Origin: CAVONB01 sp963697205
GTDB taxonomy: Bacteria > Pseudomonadota > Alphaproteobacteria > Rhizobiales > Hyphomicrobiaceae
Direction of reading: 5' to 3'
Assembly: GCA_963697205.1 (NCBI GenBank)
Contig: CAVONB010000011.1
Span: 124,001 to 188,000 of the forward strand
Length of the DNA: 64,000 bases
The notes below the pieces were generated by a model. It saw nothing but the letters and a program-made list of their open reading frames with translations, was not told the origin of the DNA and ran no database searches. Position numbers and translations under genes: made by a program. Positions 19,177-28,012 of the stretch are shown here, piece after piece (position 1 is the stretch's first letter; every line of letters begins with the position of its first letter).

Positions 19177-20558
19177 CGAGCCCACGCCCGCGCCGCACGC
19201 TCGATGCCGCCGGCAAAGCCCGCTTGATCGCGAGCCTTCAAGCCGTCGCGCCCGCCCTCGCACCGGACGCGGATCCAGAGCCCGGCAAACGCACGCCCGT
19301 CGCCGCCGACTTCGCCAGCCATCCGCTCTACCGCCAGACGCGGACACAACTCGGCACGCTCGAGGCGTTCTCGATCGCCAACCCGTTCCTGCGCCCCCAC
19401 ACCGCCCGCGCTGGTGCGCAAACCGAGATTGCCGGAACGACCTGCCTCAACTTCGCCAGCTACGACTATCTCGGCCTCAACGCCGATCCGCGCGTCGCCG
19501 CCGCCGCGAAGGACGCCATCGAGAGCTTCGGCACCTCCGTCTCCGCGAGCCGCGTCGTCGCCGGCGAGCGCCCCCTGCACCGCGATCTGGAAGCCGCGCT
19601 CGCCGCCCATTACCGTACCGAGGATGCGGTCGTCTTCGTTAGCGGCCACGCGACCAACGTCTCGACCATCGCCACGCTGATGGGACCAGAGGATCTCGTC
19701 GTCTACGATACGCTGAGCCACAACTCGATCGTTGTCGGCGCCGAGCTGTCGGGCGCCGCGCGCCGCGCGGTGCCGCATGGCGATTGCGATGTCCTGGACG
19801 CGATGCTCTCGGAGAGCCGCACCCGCTTTCGCAACGTGTTGATCGCCGTCGAAGGCCTCTACTCGATGGATGGCGACACGCCCGACCTCAAGCGGTTGAT
19901 CGCCATCAAGCGCCGACACGGTGCCTGGCTGATGGTCGACGAGGCCCATGCGCTTGGCGTTCTGGGCGCGGGCGGTGCTGGCTCCGCCGAGATGGCCGGC
20001 ATCGACCCCGCCGACGTCGACATCTGGATGGGCACGCTGTCCAAGACGCTCGCCTCGTGCGGCGGCTACATCGCCGGCAGTCATGCCCTGGTGACCATCC
20101 TGAAGCATCACGCGGCGGGCTTCGTGTTCTCCGTCGGCCTGGCGCCGCCGCTTGCCGCCGCCGCGACCACGGCCCTGGAGATCCTGCACGCCGAGCCCGA
20201 GCGCGTCGCGCGCCTCGCCACCAACGGCCGTCACTTTCTTGCAGCAGCGCGTGCCGCCGGTCTCGACACGGGCCTCGGCGCGGGCCGTGCCATCATGCCG
20301 GTCATGGTCGGCGACAGCCTGAAGGCGGTGGCCTTGTCGGAGCGCCTGCTCCAGCGCGGCATCAACGCACTGCCGATCGTTTTTCCCGCTGTGCCGATGC
20401 AGGCCGCGCGCCTGCGCTTCTTCCTGTCGGCACAGCACACCGCCGAGGACATCGATCGCGCCGTCGCCGCCGTGCGCACCGAGCGCGATGCGCTCGATGC
20501 GGCCGGCTTCGGTTTCGACACGCTGCTCGGCCAGCTCGCCGCCGGCAATCCGGAATGA
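19173..20558 (+). CDS. PLP-dependent alpha-oxoamine synthase (AONS/KBL/SPT family), RkpG-like
   Basis: 461 residues; its ATG overlaps the PKS stop (ATGA), so translation is coupled. Fold-type I motifs: N-F-A-S-Y-D-Y-L-G-L, G-T-S-V-S-A-S-R, S-H-N-S-I (PLP-stacking His), V-D-E-A-H and the PLP lysine in G-T-L-S-K-T-L-A-S-C-G-G. The family condenses an acyl-CoA or acyl-ACP with an amino acid, with decarboxylation, giving an alpha-amino ketone. An N-terminal extension of about 90 residues before the core is longer than BioF, similar to serine-palmitoyltransferase-like members. Coupled to a PKS with no thioesterase, the likely role is off-loading the polyketide chain as a sphingoid-like amino-ketone. 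A bioF role in biotin synthesis is less likely, because no bio genes are nearby. Confidence 0.88.
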   Translation: MTSPRPRRTLDAAGKARLIASLQAVAPALAPDADPEPGKRTPVAADFASHPLYRQTRTQLGTLEAFSIANPFLRPHTARAGAQTEIAGTTCLNFASYDYLGLNADPRVAAAAKDAIESFGTSVSASRVVAGERPLHRDLEAALAAHYRTEDAVVFVSGHATNVSTIATLMGPEDLVVYDTLSHNSIVVGAELSGAARRAVPHGDCDVLDAMLSESRTRFRNVLIAVEGLYSMDGDTPDLKRLIAIKRRHGAWLMVDEAHALGVLGAGGAGSAEMAGIDPADVDIWMGTLSKTLASCGGYIAGSHALVTILKHHAAGFVFSVGLAPPLAAAATTALEILHAEPERVARLATNGRHFLAAARAAGLDTGLGAGRAIMPVMVGDSLKAVALSERLLQRGINALPIVFPAVPMQAARLRFFLSAQHTAEDIDRAVAAVRTERDALDAAGFGFDTLLGQLAAGNPE

Positions 20559-21655
20559 TGGCGATGGGTTGGGCGGCGACACTCGCGGCCCGTGTGCTCC
20601 GGCGTCCGCGCTGGCCGGCCCCGCTGCCGACCGCGGACTTCTATCTGCTGGCCGGCGTCGCCGATCGCCTCGCCGCCGACGGCGCCCCCCCCACATCGCA
20701 GCGCCCCCTCGTGCGCATCGGCCCGAACGTGTGGACGAACGGCGACCGCGCCGTCGTCGTGCGCTACGTCACCGACGACGAGCTCGACGCACTGGCCGCA
20801 CACCGCTGGCAATCGCTCGATTACGTCGTCGACGACCTGATCCCCGGCGCCGCCGAAAGCCCAGAGCTGCCGGAGGATTATCGTGCGCGCCTCGCAGCCT
20901 TCGCCACCACGCGCCTGCCGCGTCTGCTCGCACTCGATCCCGTCATCGTCGCGCCGAGCGAGGCGATACGCGCAGCCTTCCCCGGCCATCGCAGCGCGCA
21001 CCTCGATCCCTGCTGCCTCGCGCTCGCCGATGGCGCCCTGCCGCCGTCGACACCATGGCCGGACCGCGAGGACGCGCCCCTCGACATCGCCTTCCTCGGC
21101 ACGCGCAGCCACGCTGGCAGTCTCGCCCTGATCGACGCCATCGCCGAACGCCTCGCCCGCGCGCTGCCCCACGCGCGCCTGACGCTGTTCTTCGGCCGCC
21201 ACCTGCCGCCTGCGATCGCAGGCCGCGCCAACGTCGTCAACCGGCCGGCGCTGGCGTGGCCGGCATATCGCGCCTATGCGCGCACCGCGCGCTTCAACGC
21301 CGCGCTCGCCCCCGTGCAAGCCACGCCCTTCGCCACCGCACGCTCGATCACCAAGGTGATGGACCACGCCGCCGTCGGCGCGGTGGGGCTCTATTCCGCG
21401 CGTCCGCCCTTCGACCGCATCATCACGCAACGCGTCGACGGACTGCTGATCGGCAGCGACGCGGCTGGCGATTGGGTCGACGCCCTCGTGATGCTCGCCC
21501 GCGATCCCCGCGCCGCCGGCAGGATCGCCGCCGCCGGCCAGGACCTCGCGCGCACGCGCGGCGACCCCGAGCGTCTCCGCTCGTTCTGGACGGCGCGGTT
21601 GGGATTGGAGCAGAGTGGGCCGGCTCAGGAACCTGCACTGCGTCGGGAGCCTTGA
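20555..21655 (+). CDS. Putative glycosyltransferase-like protein of the PKS operon
   Basis: 366 residues; ATG 20555 overlaps the preceding stop (ATGA), making the third coupled gene. No signal peptide or membrane segment. The N-terminal half contains V-D-D-L-I-P-G and L-D-P-V-I-V-A-P-S-E-A-I. The second half begins P-L-D-I-A-F-L-G-T-R-S-H, passes F-F-G-R-H-L-P, and has a GT-B-like C-terminal end: S-I-T-K-V-M-D-H-A-A-V-G-A-V-G-L-Y-S, then V-D-G-L-L-I-G and a final helical segment. This layout resembles GT-B (GT4-type) glycosyltransferases, but the classical E-x7-E motif is not clear. It might transfer the first sugar onto the lipid made by its two partners; that is inference. Confidence 0.6.
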   Translation: MMAMGWAATLAARVLRRPRWPAPLPTADFYLLAGVADRLAADGAPPTSQRPLVRIGPNVWTNGDRAVVVRYVTDDELDALAAHRWQSLDYVVDDLIPGAAESPELPEDYRARLAAFATTRLPRLLALDPVIVAPSEAIRAAFPGHRSAHLDPCCLALADGALPPSTPWPDREDAPLDIAFLGTRSHAGSLALIDAIAERLARALPHARLTLFFGRHLPPAIAGRANVVNRPALAWPAYRAYARTARFNAALAPVQATPFATARSITKVMDHAAVGAVGLYSARPPFDRIITQRVDGLLIGSDAAGDWVDALVMLARDPRAAGRIAAAGQDLARTRGDPERLRSFWTARLGLEQSGPAQEPALRREP

Positions 21656-21703
21656 GCGGCGAACACGCCCCCGCTGGCCATCAGGCCATCACGGACCGAC
21701 GCC

Positions 21704-22453
21704 ATGACCAGTGATCCGCCACGCCGTCCGCGGCCCACCTTCCAGGACTGGCTGCTCCTCGCGATCAACGTCGTCTTCGTGGCGATGGGCCTTGTGATAC
21801 TGCCGTCCAAGCCCGACGTCGGTGTCGTCACGCTCGCATTCTTCGGCTCGTGCCTCGTCGTCACCGCCGGCTCCGTCTGGCGAAAGCTGCGCGATCGCCG
21901 CTTCTCGGCCGACACGGTCGAGGTGGTCGGCGGCGTGCCGATCCGCCCCAGGGTGGGCCTGTTCAGTCTCGCGGGCTTATGGATGCTGGCGCTCGGCACC
22001 GTGCTGATCGTGTTCGGCCACGCCTACCCGCTGCTGTTCCGGATCATCGCCGGCTTCATCGCGCTCGTGGGCGCGGGCCTCCTCGTCGCGGTCGTCGTCG
22101 GGGTCTGGCCTGCGGGCTATCTGCGTTTCGATCCCGATGCCCTGACCATTGCTGAGCGCGGCTGGTGCGCGGTGATCCCGTGGCATGAGATCGCAGCCGT
22201 ACGCGAGGGCGACTACCACACCAACCCCGTGCTGCTCATCGACGTGGCCGACGTCGACGGCCTCGCGATCGAGCCGCCCGCCGCGCGTCTGCGCGCGATG
22301 AAAAAGATCGCGCAGAACCAGTCGTATTTGTACGCCGACTTCGCGATCATGCCCACTCACTACGGCATCGGGCTGCCCGCGCTCGCCGCGGCGGTGATCC
22401 GCTATGCCACTGACGCGACCGCACGCGCCGAGCTCAAGCCGCGGCTGGCCTAG
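21704..22453 (+). CDS. Membrane protein with bacterial PH-like domain, unknown function
   Basis: 249 residues. Hydrophobic segments lie near 14-33 and 41-55, with a pair near 85-105 and 108-135. The soluble C-terminal part contains Y-L-R-F-D-P-D-A-L-T-I and W-C-A-V-I-P-W-H-E-I-A-A-V, the strand-plus-W-x-E-I pattern seen in STM3941-like/bPH membrane proteins. It starts 48 bases after the glycosyltransferase-like gene on the same strand, so it may be the last gene of that operon. No specific function is recognised. Confidence 0.65.
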   Translation: MTSDPPRRPRPTFQDWLLLAINVVFVAMGLVILPSKPDVGVVTLAFFGSCLVVTAGSVWRKLRDRRFSADTVEVVGGVPIRPRVGLFSLAGLWMLALGTVLIVFGHAYPLLFRIIAGFIALVGAGLLVAVVVGVWPAGYLRFDPDALTIAERGWCAVIPWHEIAAVREGDYHTNPVLLIDVADVDGLAIEPPAARLRAMKKIAQNQSYLYADFAIMPTHYGIGLPALAAAVIRYATDATARAELKPRLA

Positions 22454-22472
22454 CGTTCCGTCTGCGCGCCCT

Positions 22473-22600
22473 AGAAATTGAGAAATTGTGAGAAATTGGG
22501 GACAGGATCAATTCTCAGCCGTCGCGTTTGCCGAGGACTCAGTCGGTGAGAATTGTTCCTGTCCCAAATTTCTCCCGCTGTCCCCAATTTCTTCCGTGAG
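22473..22600. repeat. REP/RAYT-type palindromic intergenic element
   Basis: Three short direct copies of GAAATTG occur at 22474-22498. Two nested inverted pairings follow: GAAATTGGGGACAG (22492-22505) pairs 14/14 with 22578-22591, and 22499-22516 (GGGACAGGATCAATTCTC) pairs 17/18 with 22548-22565. The GGGGACAGGATCAATTCTC phrase resembles known repeat families linked to REP-associated Y1 tyrosine transposases, from recall and not from a search. No transposase frame is present. The remainder of the 326-base gap (22601-22779) shows no gene or signal. Confidence 0.65.
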
Positions 22601-22779
22601 CGCCACTGGAGCGAAGTGCCTTGCCGAACACGCAGCGGTCGAGAGCGCGACTGCGCGACGGCGGGCGCGGTTGCGAAGTGGGCAACCCAAGCGCCAGCAA
22701 GAACCGCCGCCCCCGCTGATGGCGCTGCGCGCCGCGAACGAAAAACAACAGAGTGTTTCGGCGCAAACCGGAAAACGCC

Positions 22780-23908
22780 CTAAACGCCGAGCCGGCCCAG
22801 GTATCGCACCGCCCAGGCCTCGCCCTTGCCCTTGGCGGAGGATTTTTCGCCGGTCGGTGGCACCACCGTGCCGATCACCACCGGCGCCTCGCCGGCTTGC
22901 CGGAGTGCCTGGCAGACCGCCTCCGCCCGCGCCGCCTCCGCCACGATCACCATGCCGATGCCGCAGTTGAACGTGCGCAGCATCTCCTGATCGTCGAGAT
23001 GCGCGGCATCGCGCAGCCAGCCGAACACCGGCGGCATGCGCCACGCGGTGAGGTCGATCTGCGCGCCGACCGCTTGCGGCAGCACGCGGGGAATGTTCTC
23101 CGACAGCCCGCCGCCGGTGATGTGCGACAAGGCCTTGATCGCACCCTGGGGCCCGCCGCCGCCCGTCGCGCTCAGCGCTGCCAGCACCGGCTTGACGTAG
23201 ATGCGCGTCGGCGCGAGCAGGGCATCGGCCAGCGTGGTCCCGCCCGCGAACGGCGCCGCCGCCTCCCAGCCGAGCCCCTCGCGGGCCGCCACGCGCCGCA
23301 CCAGCGAATAGCCGTTCGAGTGGACGCCCGAGGACGGCAGCCCGATCAGCACGTCGCCGACCGCCAGGTCGCCGCGCGGCAGGATTTCGCCGCGCTCGAC
23401 CGCGCCGACCGCGAACCCGGCGAGATCGTAGTCCTTGCCCTGGTACATGCCGGGCATCTCGGCCGTCTCGCCGCCGATCAGCGCGCAGCCGGCCTGCCGG
23501 CAGCCCTCCGCGATGCCCGCCACGACGTCGCGCGCGGTCGGCACGTCGAGCGCGCCGGTCGCAAAATAATCGAGAAAGAACAAAGGCTCCGCGCCCTGCA
23601 CGACGAGGTCGTTGACGCACATGGCGACAAGATCGATGCCGATCGTGGCGTGCCGGCCGGTATCGATGGCGATCTTGAGCTTGGTGCCGACGCCGTCGTT
23701 GGCCGCAACCAGGATCGGATCGCGAAAGCCGGCGCGCTTCAGGTCGAACAAGCCACCGAAGCCGCCGAGGTCGGCGTCCGCGCCCGGCCGCTGCGTCGAA
23801 CGCGCCAGCGGCTTGATCGCGTCGACCAGCGCGTTGCCGGCGTCGATGTCGACCCCCGAACTCGGCGTAGGTGAGGGGTGTCTTGCCCGTGGGGCCGGAT
23901 TGCGCCAT
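22780..23908 (-). CDS. purM: Phosphoribosylformylglycinamidine cyclo-ligase (one frameshift near start)
   Basis: PurM makes AIR from FGAM with ATP in purine synthesis. Motifs: [69 protein letters not shown] and the C-terminal F-N-C-G-I-G-M. The natural N-terminus [18 protein letters not shown] starts at 23908 in one frame, while V-D-I-D-A-G-N continues in another. The switch is a run of five C at 23853-23857 where four would keep the frame, so a one-base homopolymer insertion is likely. purN, often next to purM in this group, is not found downstream. Confidence 0.9.
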
Positions 23909-24154
23909 GAAACCTGTCCTCCGGGATCGTCCTCCCGAAAGGCGGGCCGCATCCCAATTCCGCCCCCGTTGCGCGGCACATGACCGGTGGGACCGGTGCG
24001 TCGCGGGAAGGCGCCGATGCCGCGTCCTAGCAGAGTTCCGCAGTCCGCGCCAACGGGCCGCGCGCGCACGGCCGGGTGTCGGAGGCAAGTGCTGGACCCA
24101 GGCGCTGGAGCAGAGGTGGGGATGACCGTGTTCAGGCAACAGGAAGGGGCGCGC

Positions 24155-25309
24155 ATGACCCGATTAGCGCTGGCCGCATTGCGGCAGGGCCGTCGCAGCA
24201 CCCGGTGCGCCGGCGCTCGCGCGGTCGCCATCGTGGCCACGGTCCTGCTGGTGACGCCGGTCCTCGCGCAATCGGGCGCCGGCAACGACAAGGTGTTCAC
24301 CGTCGGCAACTATCCTGTCGATGCGACCGCCGAGAACGCCGTGGCGGCCAAGCAGAAGGCCCTGGCCGATGGCCAGCAGGCGGCCCTGCGCTCGCTGTTC
24401 AAGCGGCTGGTCCCGGTGACCGCCTACAACCGGCTCGAAAAGCTGAAATCGCTCAAGGCGGCAGACCTCGTCGATGGCGTTTCCGTGCGATCCGAGCGCA
24501 ACTCCACGACGCGCTACATCGCCTCCCTCGATTTCACGTTCAGCGCCGATGGCGTGCGCCGCCTCCTGCAGAAGGAGAACATCCCCTTCATCGAGCAGCA
24601 GGCCGCACCCGCCGTCCTGGTGCCGATCCTGCTCGGTCCAAAGGGTCCCGAGGCGCCCAATGCCGGCCAGGCCGCCACCTGGTCGGATCTGTGGACTGGG
24701 CTCGACCTCGACCGCGCCCTGACGCCGCTGAAGCTCGCCACCTCCGCCGCCGCGCCGTCCGCCGACGTCGCCAAGGGGCTGCTGGCCGGTGACCCGGCAG
24801 CAATGGCCGCGCTCGCCCGCGAGCATCGCTCCGATCTGGTGCTGGCCGTTCTGGCCGAGCCCGACCCCTCCGGCGGGCGGCTGAACGTCACCCTCACGGG
24901 CCAGGACGCGGTCGGTCCGATCCACCTGAAGCGCCGCTACCGCATCGACGGCGGCGATCTCGACTACACGATGGAATATGCCGCCGTCGTCTCCCTCGGC
25001 ATTGTCGAGGGCCGGTGGAAGGCGACCAACGTCCAGAACCGGGGCGGTCTCGCCGTCCTTTCCGGTCCCGCCGAGGCGGTCGAGCTGGTCGTCGAGTTCC
25101 AGGGTCGTGGCCAGTGGGAGGACGTCCGCCGCCGGATTGCCGGTCTGCCGGGCGTGGAGGGAATCGACGTGATGTCCCTGTCTGCCCGCAACGCGGTCCT
25201 TTCGCTGCGCTATCCCGGCGGCGCGCGCCAGTTGGCCGGCGCCCTTTCCGGGCAGGGCCTCAACATGACTGACGCCGGCGGCACCTGGGTGCTCCGGCCC
25301 GGCTATTGA
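24155..25309 (+). CDS. DUF2066 domain-containing exported protein
   Basis: 384 residues from ATG 24155, preceded by AGGAAGGGG and starting a clear signal peptide (Arg-rich N-terminus, hydrophobic core [10 protein letters not shown], cleavage after V-L-A). ATG 24122 is an alternative. The mature part opens with [16 protein letters not shown] and L-F-K-R-L-V-P, the DUF2066 signature. It is periplasmic, and the family function is not established. It is divergent from purM across about 246 bases and heads the phosphatidyltransferase/permease/hdaA series; this placement is conserved in alphaproteobacteria. Confidence 0.85.
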   Translation: MTRLALAALRQGRRSTRCAGARAVAIVATVLLVTPVLAQSGAGNDKVFTVGNYPVDATAENAVAAKQKALADGQQAALRSLFKRLVPVTAYNRLEKLKSLKAADLVDGVSVRSERNSTTRYIASLDFTFSADGVRRLLQKENIPFIEQQAAPAVLVPILLGPKGPEAPNAGQAATWSDLWTGLDLDRALTPLKLATSAAAPSADVAKGLLAGDPAAMAALAREHRSDLVLAVLAEPDPSGGRLNVTLTGQDAVGPIHLKRRYRIDGGDLDYTMEYAAVVSLGIVEGRWKATNVQNRGGLAVLSGPAEAVELVVEFQGRGQWEDVRRRIAGLPGVEGIDVMSLSARNAVLSLRYPGGARQLAGALSGQGLNMTDAGGTWVLRPGY

Positions 25310-25348
25310 TCCGGCTAGCGAGGGTCTCGGCCTGCCGTCAGGGAACGG

Positions 25349-26017
25349 ATGCCCCCTCGACGGCGCGGGCACGGTGAGGTTAGGGTCTGCCCGCGCGACA
25401 CCTGTGGCGCATCAGACGCAGCCGGAGCCCGTCCCAACATCCCGATCGCCGTCCGCAATCTTCCGAATCTGATCACCCTCGGCCGGGTGATTCTCGTCCC
25501 CGTCGTGGTCTGGCTGCTTCTCACCGGCCAGGTCCAGTGGGCGTTCTTCGGCTTTCTGCTGGCGGGCCTCAGCGACGCGGTCGACGGCTATCTGGTCAAG
25601 CGCTTCGGCTGGCACAGCGCGCTCGGCGCTTATCTCGACCCGCTGGCCGACAAGCTGCTGCTGGTCTCGATTTTCGTTACCCTTGGCTTGCTTGCCGAGC
25701 TGCCGTCCTGGTTCGTGATCGCCGTCGTCTCGCGCGACATCTTGATCGTGCTGGCCGTCTTGCTGTCGTGGCTGATGGGCAACCCCATCGTCATGAAGCC
25801 CTTCGCCATCAGCAAGGCGAACACGGCGGCCCAGATCATCCTGGTGCTCCTTGTCCTGGCCGACGAAGGTTTTCAATTGGGCCTGGAGCGCACCCGTCTC
25901 GTGGTGATGTGGACCACCGCCTTGTTCACAGTCGCGTCGCTGCTGGCCTATATGCGTGCTTGGCTTCGACACATGGGGCTGTATGAATCGGCCCCGGGCA
26001 GCGGCTCGATCATCTGA
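25349..26017 (+). CDS. CDP-alcohol phosphatidyltransferase family membrane protein
   Basis: 222 residues from ATG 25349. The first ~30 residues look unlike coding sequence of this family, so the true start may be internal, near N-L-P-N-L-I-T-L-G-R. The family motif is present as S-D-A-V-D-G-Y-L-V-K-R ... G-A-Y-L-D-P-L-A-D. All four metal-binding Asp residues are kept, while the usual AR is VK. About five membrane segments. It transfers a phosphatidyl group from CDP-diacylglycerol to an alcohol, as in PgsA or cardiolipin-synthase-like enzymes; which alcohol is not readable. It lies 39 bases after the DUF2066 gene and is probably co-transcribed. Confidence 0.85.
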   Translation: MPPRRRGHGEVRVCPRDTCGASDAAGARPNIPIAVRNLPNLITLGRVILVPVVVWLLLTGQVQWAFFGFLLAGLSDAVDGYLVKRFGWHSALGAYLDPLADKLLLVSIFVTLGLLAELPSWFVIAVVSRDILIVLAVLLSWLMGNPIVMKPFAISKANTAAQIILVLLVLADEGFQLGLERTRLVVMWTTALFTVASLLAYMRAWLRHMGLYESAPGSGSII

Positions 26018-26094
26018 CCGGTTCAAGTCAGGCATCGCGTTGCATCCGGGCGGCCGGGAGGGGCACGGCCGAGAGCAGGGGCTCTAAGACCATC

Positions 26095-27195
26095 ATGCGA
26101 AGCGACAAACAGATTCTTTTCTGGCTGTCGGCGGCGCTGCTGCTGATTCTGGCGGTCTTGCTGCTGAAGGCGATCCTGCTGCCGTTCGTGGCCGGCATCG
26201 TCATCGCCTACTTCCTCAATCCAATCGCCGACCGGCTCGATTCGTGGGGTCTCGGCCGCGTCGGCGCGTCCGTCTTGATCGTGCTGGCCGTCGGCGTGGT
26301 CGTCGTTGCCGCCCTGGTCTTCCTGCTGCCGCTGCTTGCCGCACAGCTCCAGCAGCTTGCCGCCACGATGCCGGGTGAAGCGATGCGCCTCAAGGGCATC
26401 GTCGAGACCTGGGTGCGCGAGCACTACGCAGGCACCTTCCCGCAACTGGAGGCCGGCATCGACAATGCCACCCAGGAGCTGGCGAAGAATTGGGCGTCTT
26501 GGGCCGGCATCATCGCGCGCTCGATCTGGGACCAGAGCTTGGCGCTGTTCAACTTCGTGTCGCTGATGCTGGTGACGCCGCTCGTCGTGTTCTATCTGCT
26601 CGTCGATTGGCACCGCATGATCGATGCCATCGACGGCTGGCTGCCGCGCGAGCACGCGCCGACGGTGCGCAGGCTGGCCGGCGAGGTCAACGATGCGGTG
26701 TCCGCCTTCATTCGCGGACAGGGCACCGTCTGCCTCATCCTCGGCACGTTCTACGCGCTGGCCCTGACCGCCGTGGGTCTCAAATACGGGCTGCTGATCG
26801 GCCTCACCACCGGGCTCTTGGCGTTCGTGCCGTTCGTCGGCTGGGCGCTGGGCATCCTGACCGCGACCGGCCTCGCCGTCGTGCAGTATTGGCCGGACCT
26901 GATCCCGATCGCCAAGGTGGTCGCCGTCTTTCTGGCCGGCCAGGCCCTGGATGCCAGTCTGCTGTCGCCCAAGATCGTCGGCTCCAAGATCGGCCTCCAC
27001 CCCGTCTGGCTGCTGTTTGCGCTGTTCGTGTTCAGCTACCTGTTCGGCTTCGTCGGCATGCTGGTGGCCGTGCCGGTCGCCGCTGCGACTGCCGTCGTCG
27101 TCCGCTTCGCCCTGCGCGTTTATCTCGAAAGCGACGTCTACGCCGGCCGCGCCCCGGTCATCGCCGACATCGCACCGCGCCAGGAGCCTGAGTGA
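26095..27195 (+). CDS. AI-2E family (PerM/TqsA-like) membrane transporter
   Basis: 366 residues with about eight membrane segments, the known topology of the AI-2E exporter-like family. Characteristic pieces are P-F-V-A-G-I-V-I-A-Y-F-L-N-P-I-A-D, V-T-P-L-V-V-F-Y-L-L-V-D-W, F-I-R-G-Q and the C-terminal K-I-G-L-H-P-V-W-L-L-F-A-L-F. Relatives export AI-2 or act as Na+/H+ antiporters; substrate unassigned. Its stop overlaps the hdaA start by one base (TGATG), so the two are translationally coupled. Confidence 0.88.
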   Translation: MRSDKQILFWLSAALLLILAVLLLKAILLPFVAGIVIAYFLNPIADRLDSWGLGRVGASVLIVLAVGVVVVAALVFLLPLLAAQLQQLAATMPGEAMRLKGIVETWVREHYAGTFPQLEAGIDNATQELAKNWASWAGIIARSIWDQSLALFNFVSLMLVTPLVVFYLLVDWHRMIDAIDGWLPREHAPTVRRLAGEVNDAVSAFIRGQGTVCLILGTFYALALTAVGLKYGLLIGLTTGLLAFVPFVGWALGILTATGLAVVQYWPDLIPIAKVVAVFLAGQALDASLLSPKIVGSKIGLHPVWLLFALFVFSYLFGFVGMLVAVPVAAATAVVVRFALRVYLESDVYAGRAPVIADIAPRQEPE

Positions 27196-27912
27196 TGAAC
27201 CCGCGCGCCCGCCAGCTCGCACTCGATCTCGCGCACCGGCAGGCCCTGGGAGCGGAAGACCTGCTGGTCTCCGAATCGAACCGCCTGGCCGTCGACCTGA
27301 TCGACAGCTGGCCCGATTGGCCCCACCGCGCCGCCGTCGTGGTCGGCCCGCCGGGCGCTGGCAAGACACATCTGGCGCATGTCTGGCAGTTGCGTTCGGG
27401 CGCCGGCATCGTCGGCGCTGACGCCGTCCGCGAGGCGGACGTGCCCCGCCTGTCGTCCGCCGGCGCACTGGTGGTCGAGGACATCGAACGCACGATCGCC
27501 AGCGAAACCGCGCTTTTCCATCTCCTGAACCTCGTTCGGGAAAACCGCCTGGCCCTGCTGCTGACCTCGCGCCGCGCGCCCGGCGAGCTGCCCATCGCCC
27601 TGCCCGACCTGCGCTCGCGCCTCAGGGCACTACCTGTGGTCACCATCGCAGCCGCCCGATCAGCACCTGTTGCGGGGCGTCCTGGTCAAGCTGTTCTCCG
27701 ACCGGCAACTCCAGGTCGAGCCGCACATCGTCAACAGCTTGAGCATGCACATGGAGCGGTCGATGGAGGCAGCGGCCAGGATCGTGGCCGAGGTCGACCG
27801 CCTCGCCCTGGAACGGCGCCAGCGCGTCACGCGCACGCTGGTGGCCGAGGCGCTCCGGCTCATATCGGGCGGCGAGCAGGCGCTCGACGACGGAGAGGAC
27901 GACGCGGCCTGA
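27195..27912 (+). CDS. hdaA: DnaA regulatory inactivator homologue HdaA (one frameshift)
   Basis: About 238 residues after correction. A short N-terminal clamp-binding-like Q-L-A-L-D-L precedes an AAA+ core with Walker A G-P-P-G-A-G-K-T and an L-V-V-E-D-I Walker B-like strand, then L-L-T-S-R-R-A-P. HdaA with the sliding clamp stimulates ATP hydrolysis by DnaA after initiation. The frame breaks near 27655-27657 (a CCC run in G-C-C-G-C-C-C-G-A-T). The C-terminal L-L-R-G-V-L-V-K-L-F-S-D-R-Q-L continues one base later to the TGA at 27912. Similarity is seamless across the break, so a sequencing indel is likely. Confidence 0.88.
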
Positions 27913-28012
27913 GCCTATCGCGATGACGCACGTCGACGCCGGATGTGCCAACATACTGTAGCATGCGCCTGTTTGAACGTGGCGAGACGATCAGGTCTAC
28001 CGGAGTTGCGGA

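Noticed and set aside
19173..20558. Assignment of the PLP enzyme as BioF (biotin synthesis)
   Set aside because: Longer N-terminus, translational coupling to a PKS and no other bio genes nearby make an RkpG-like role more likely, although the reaction class is the same.
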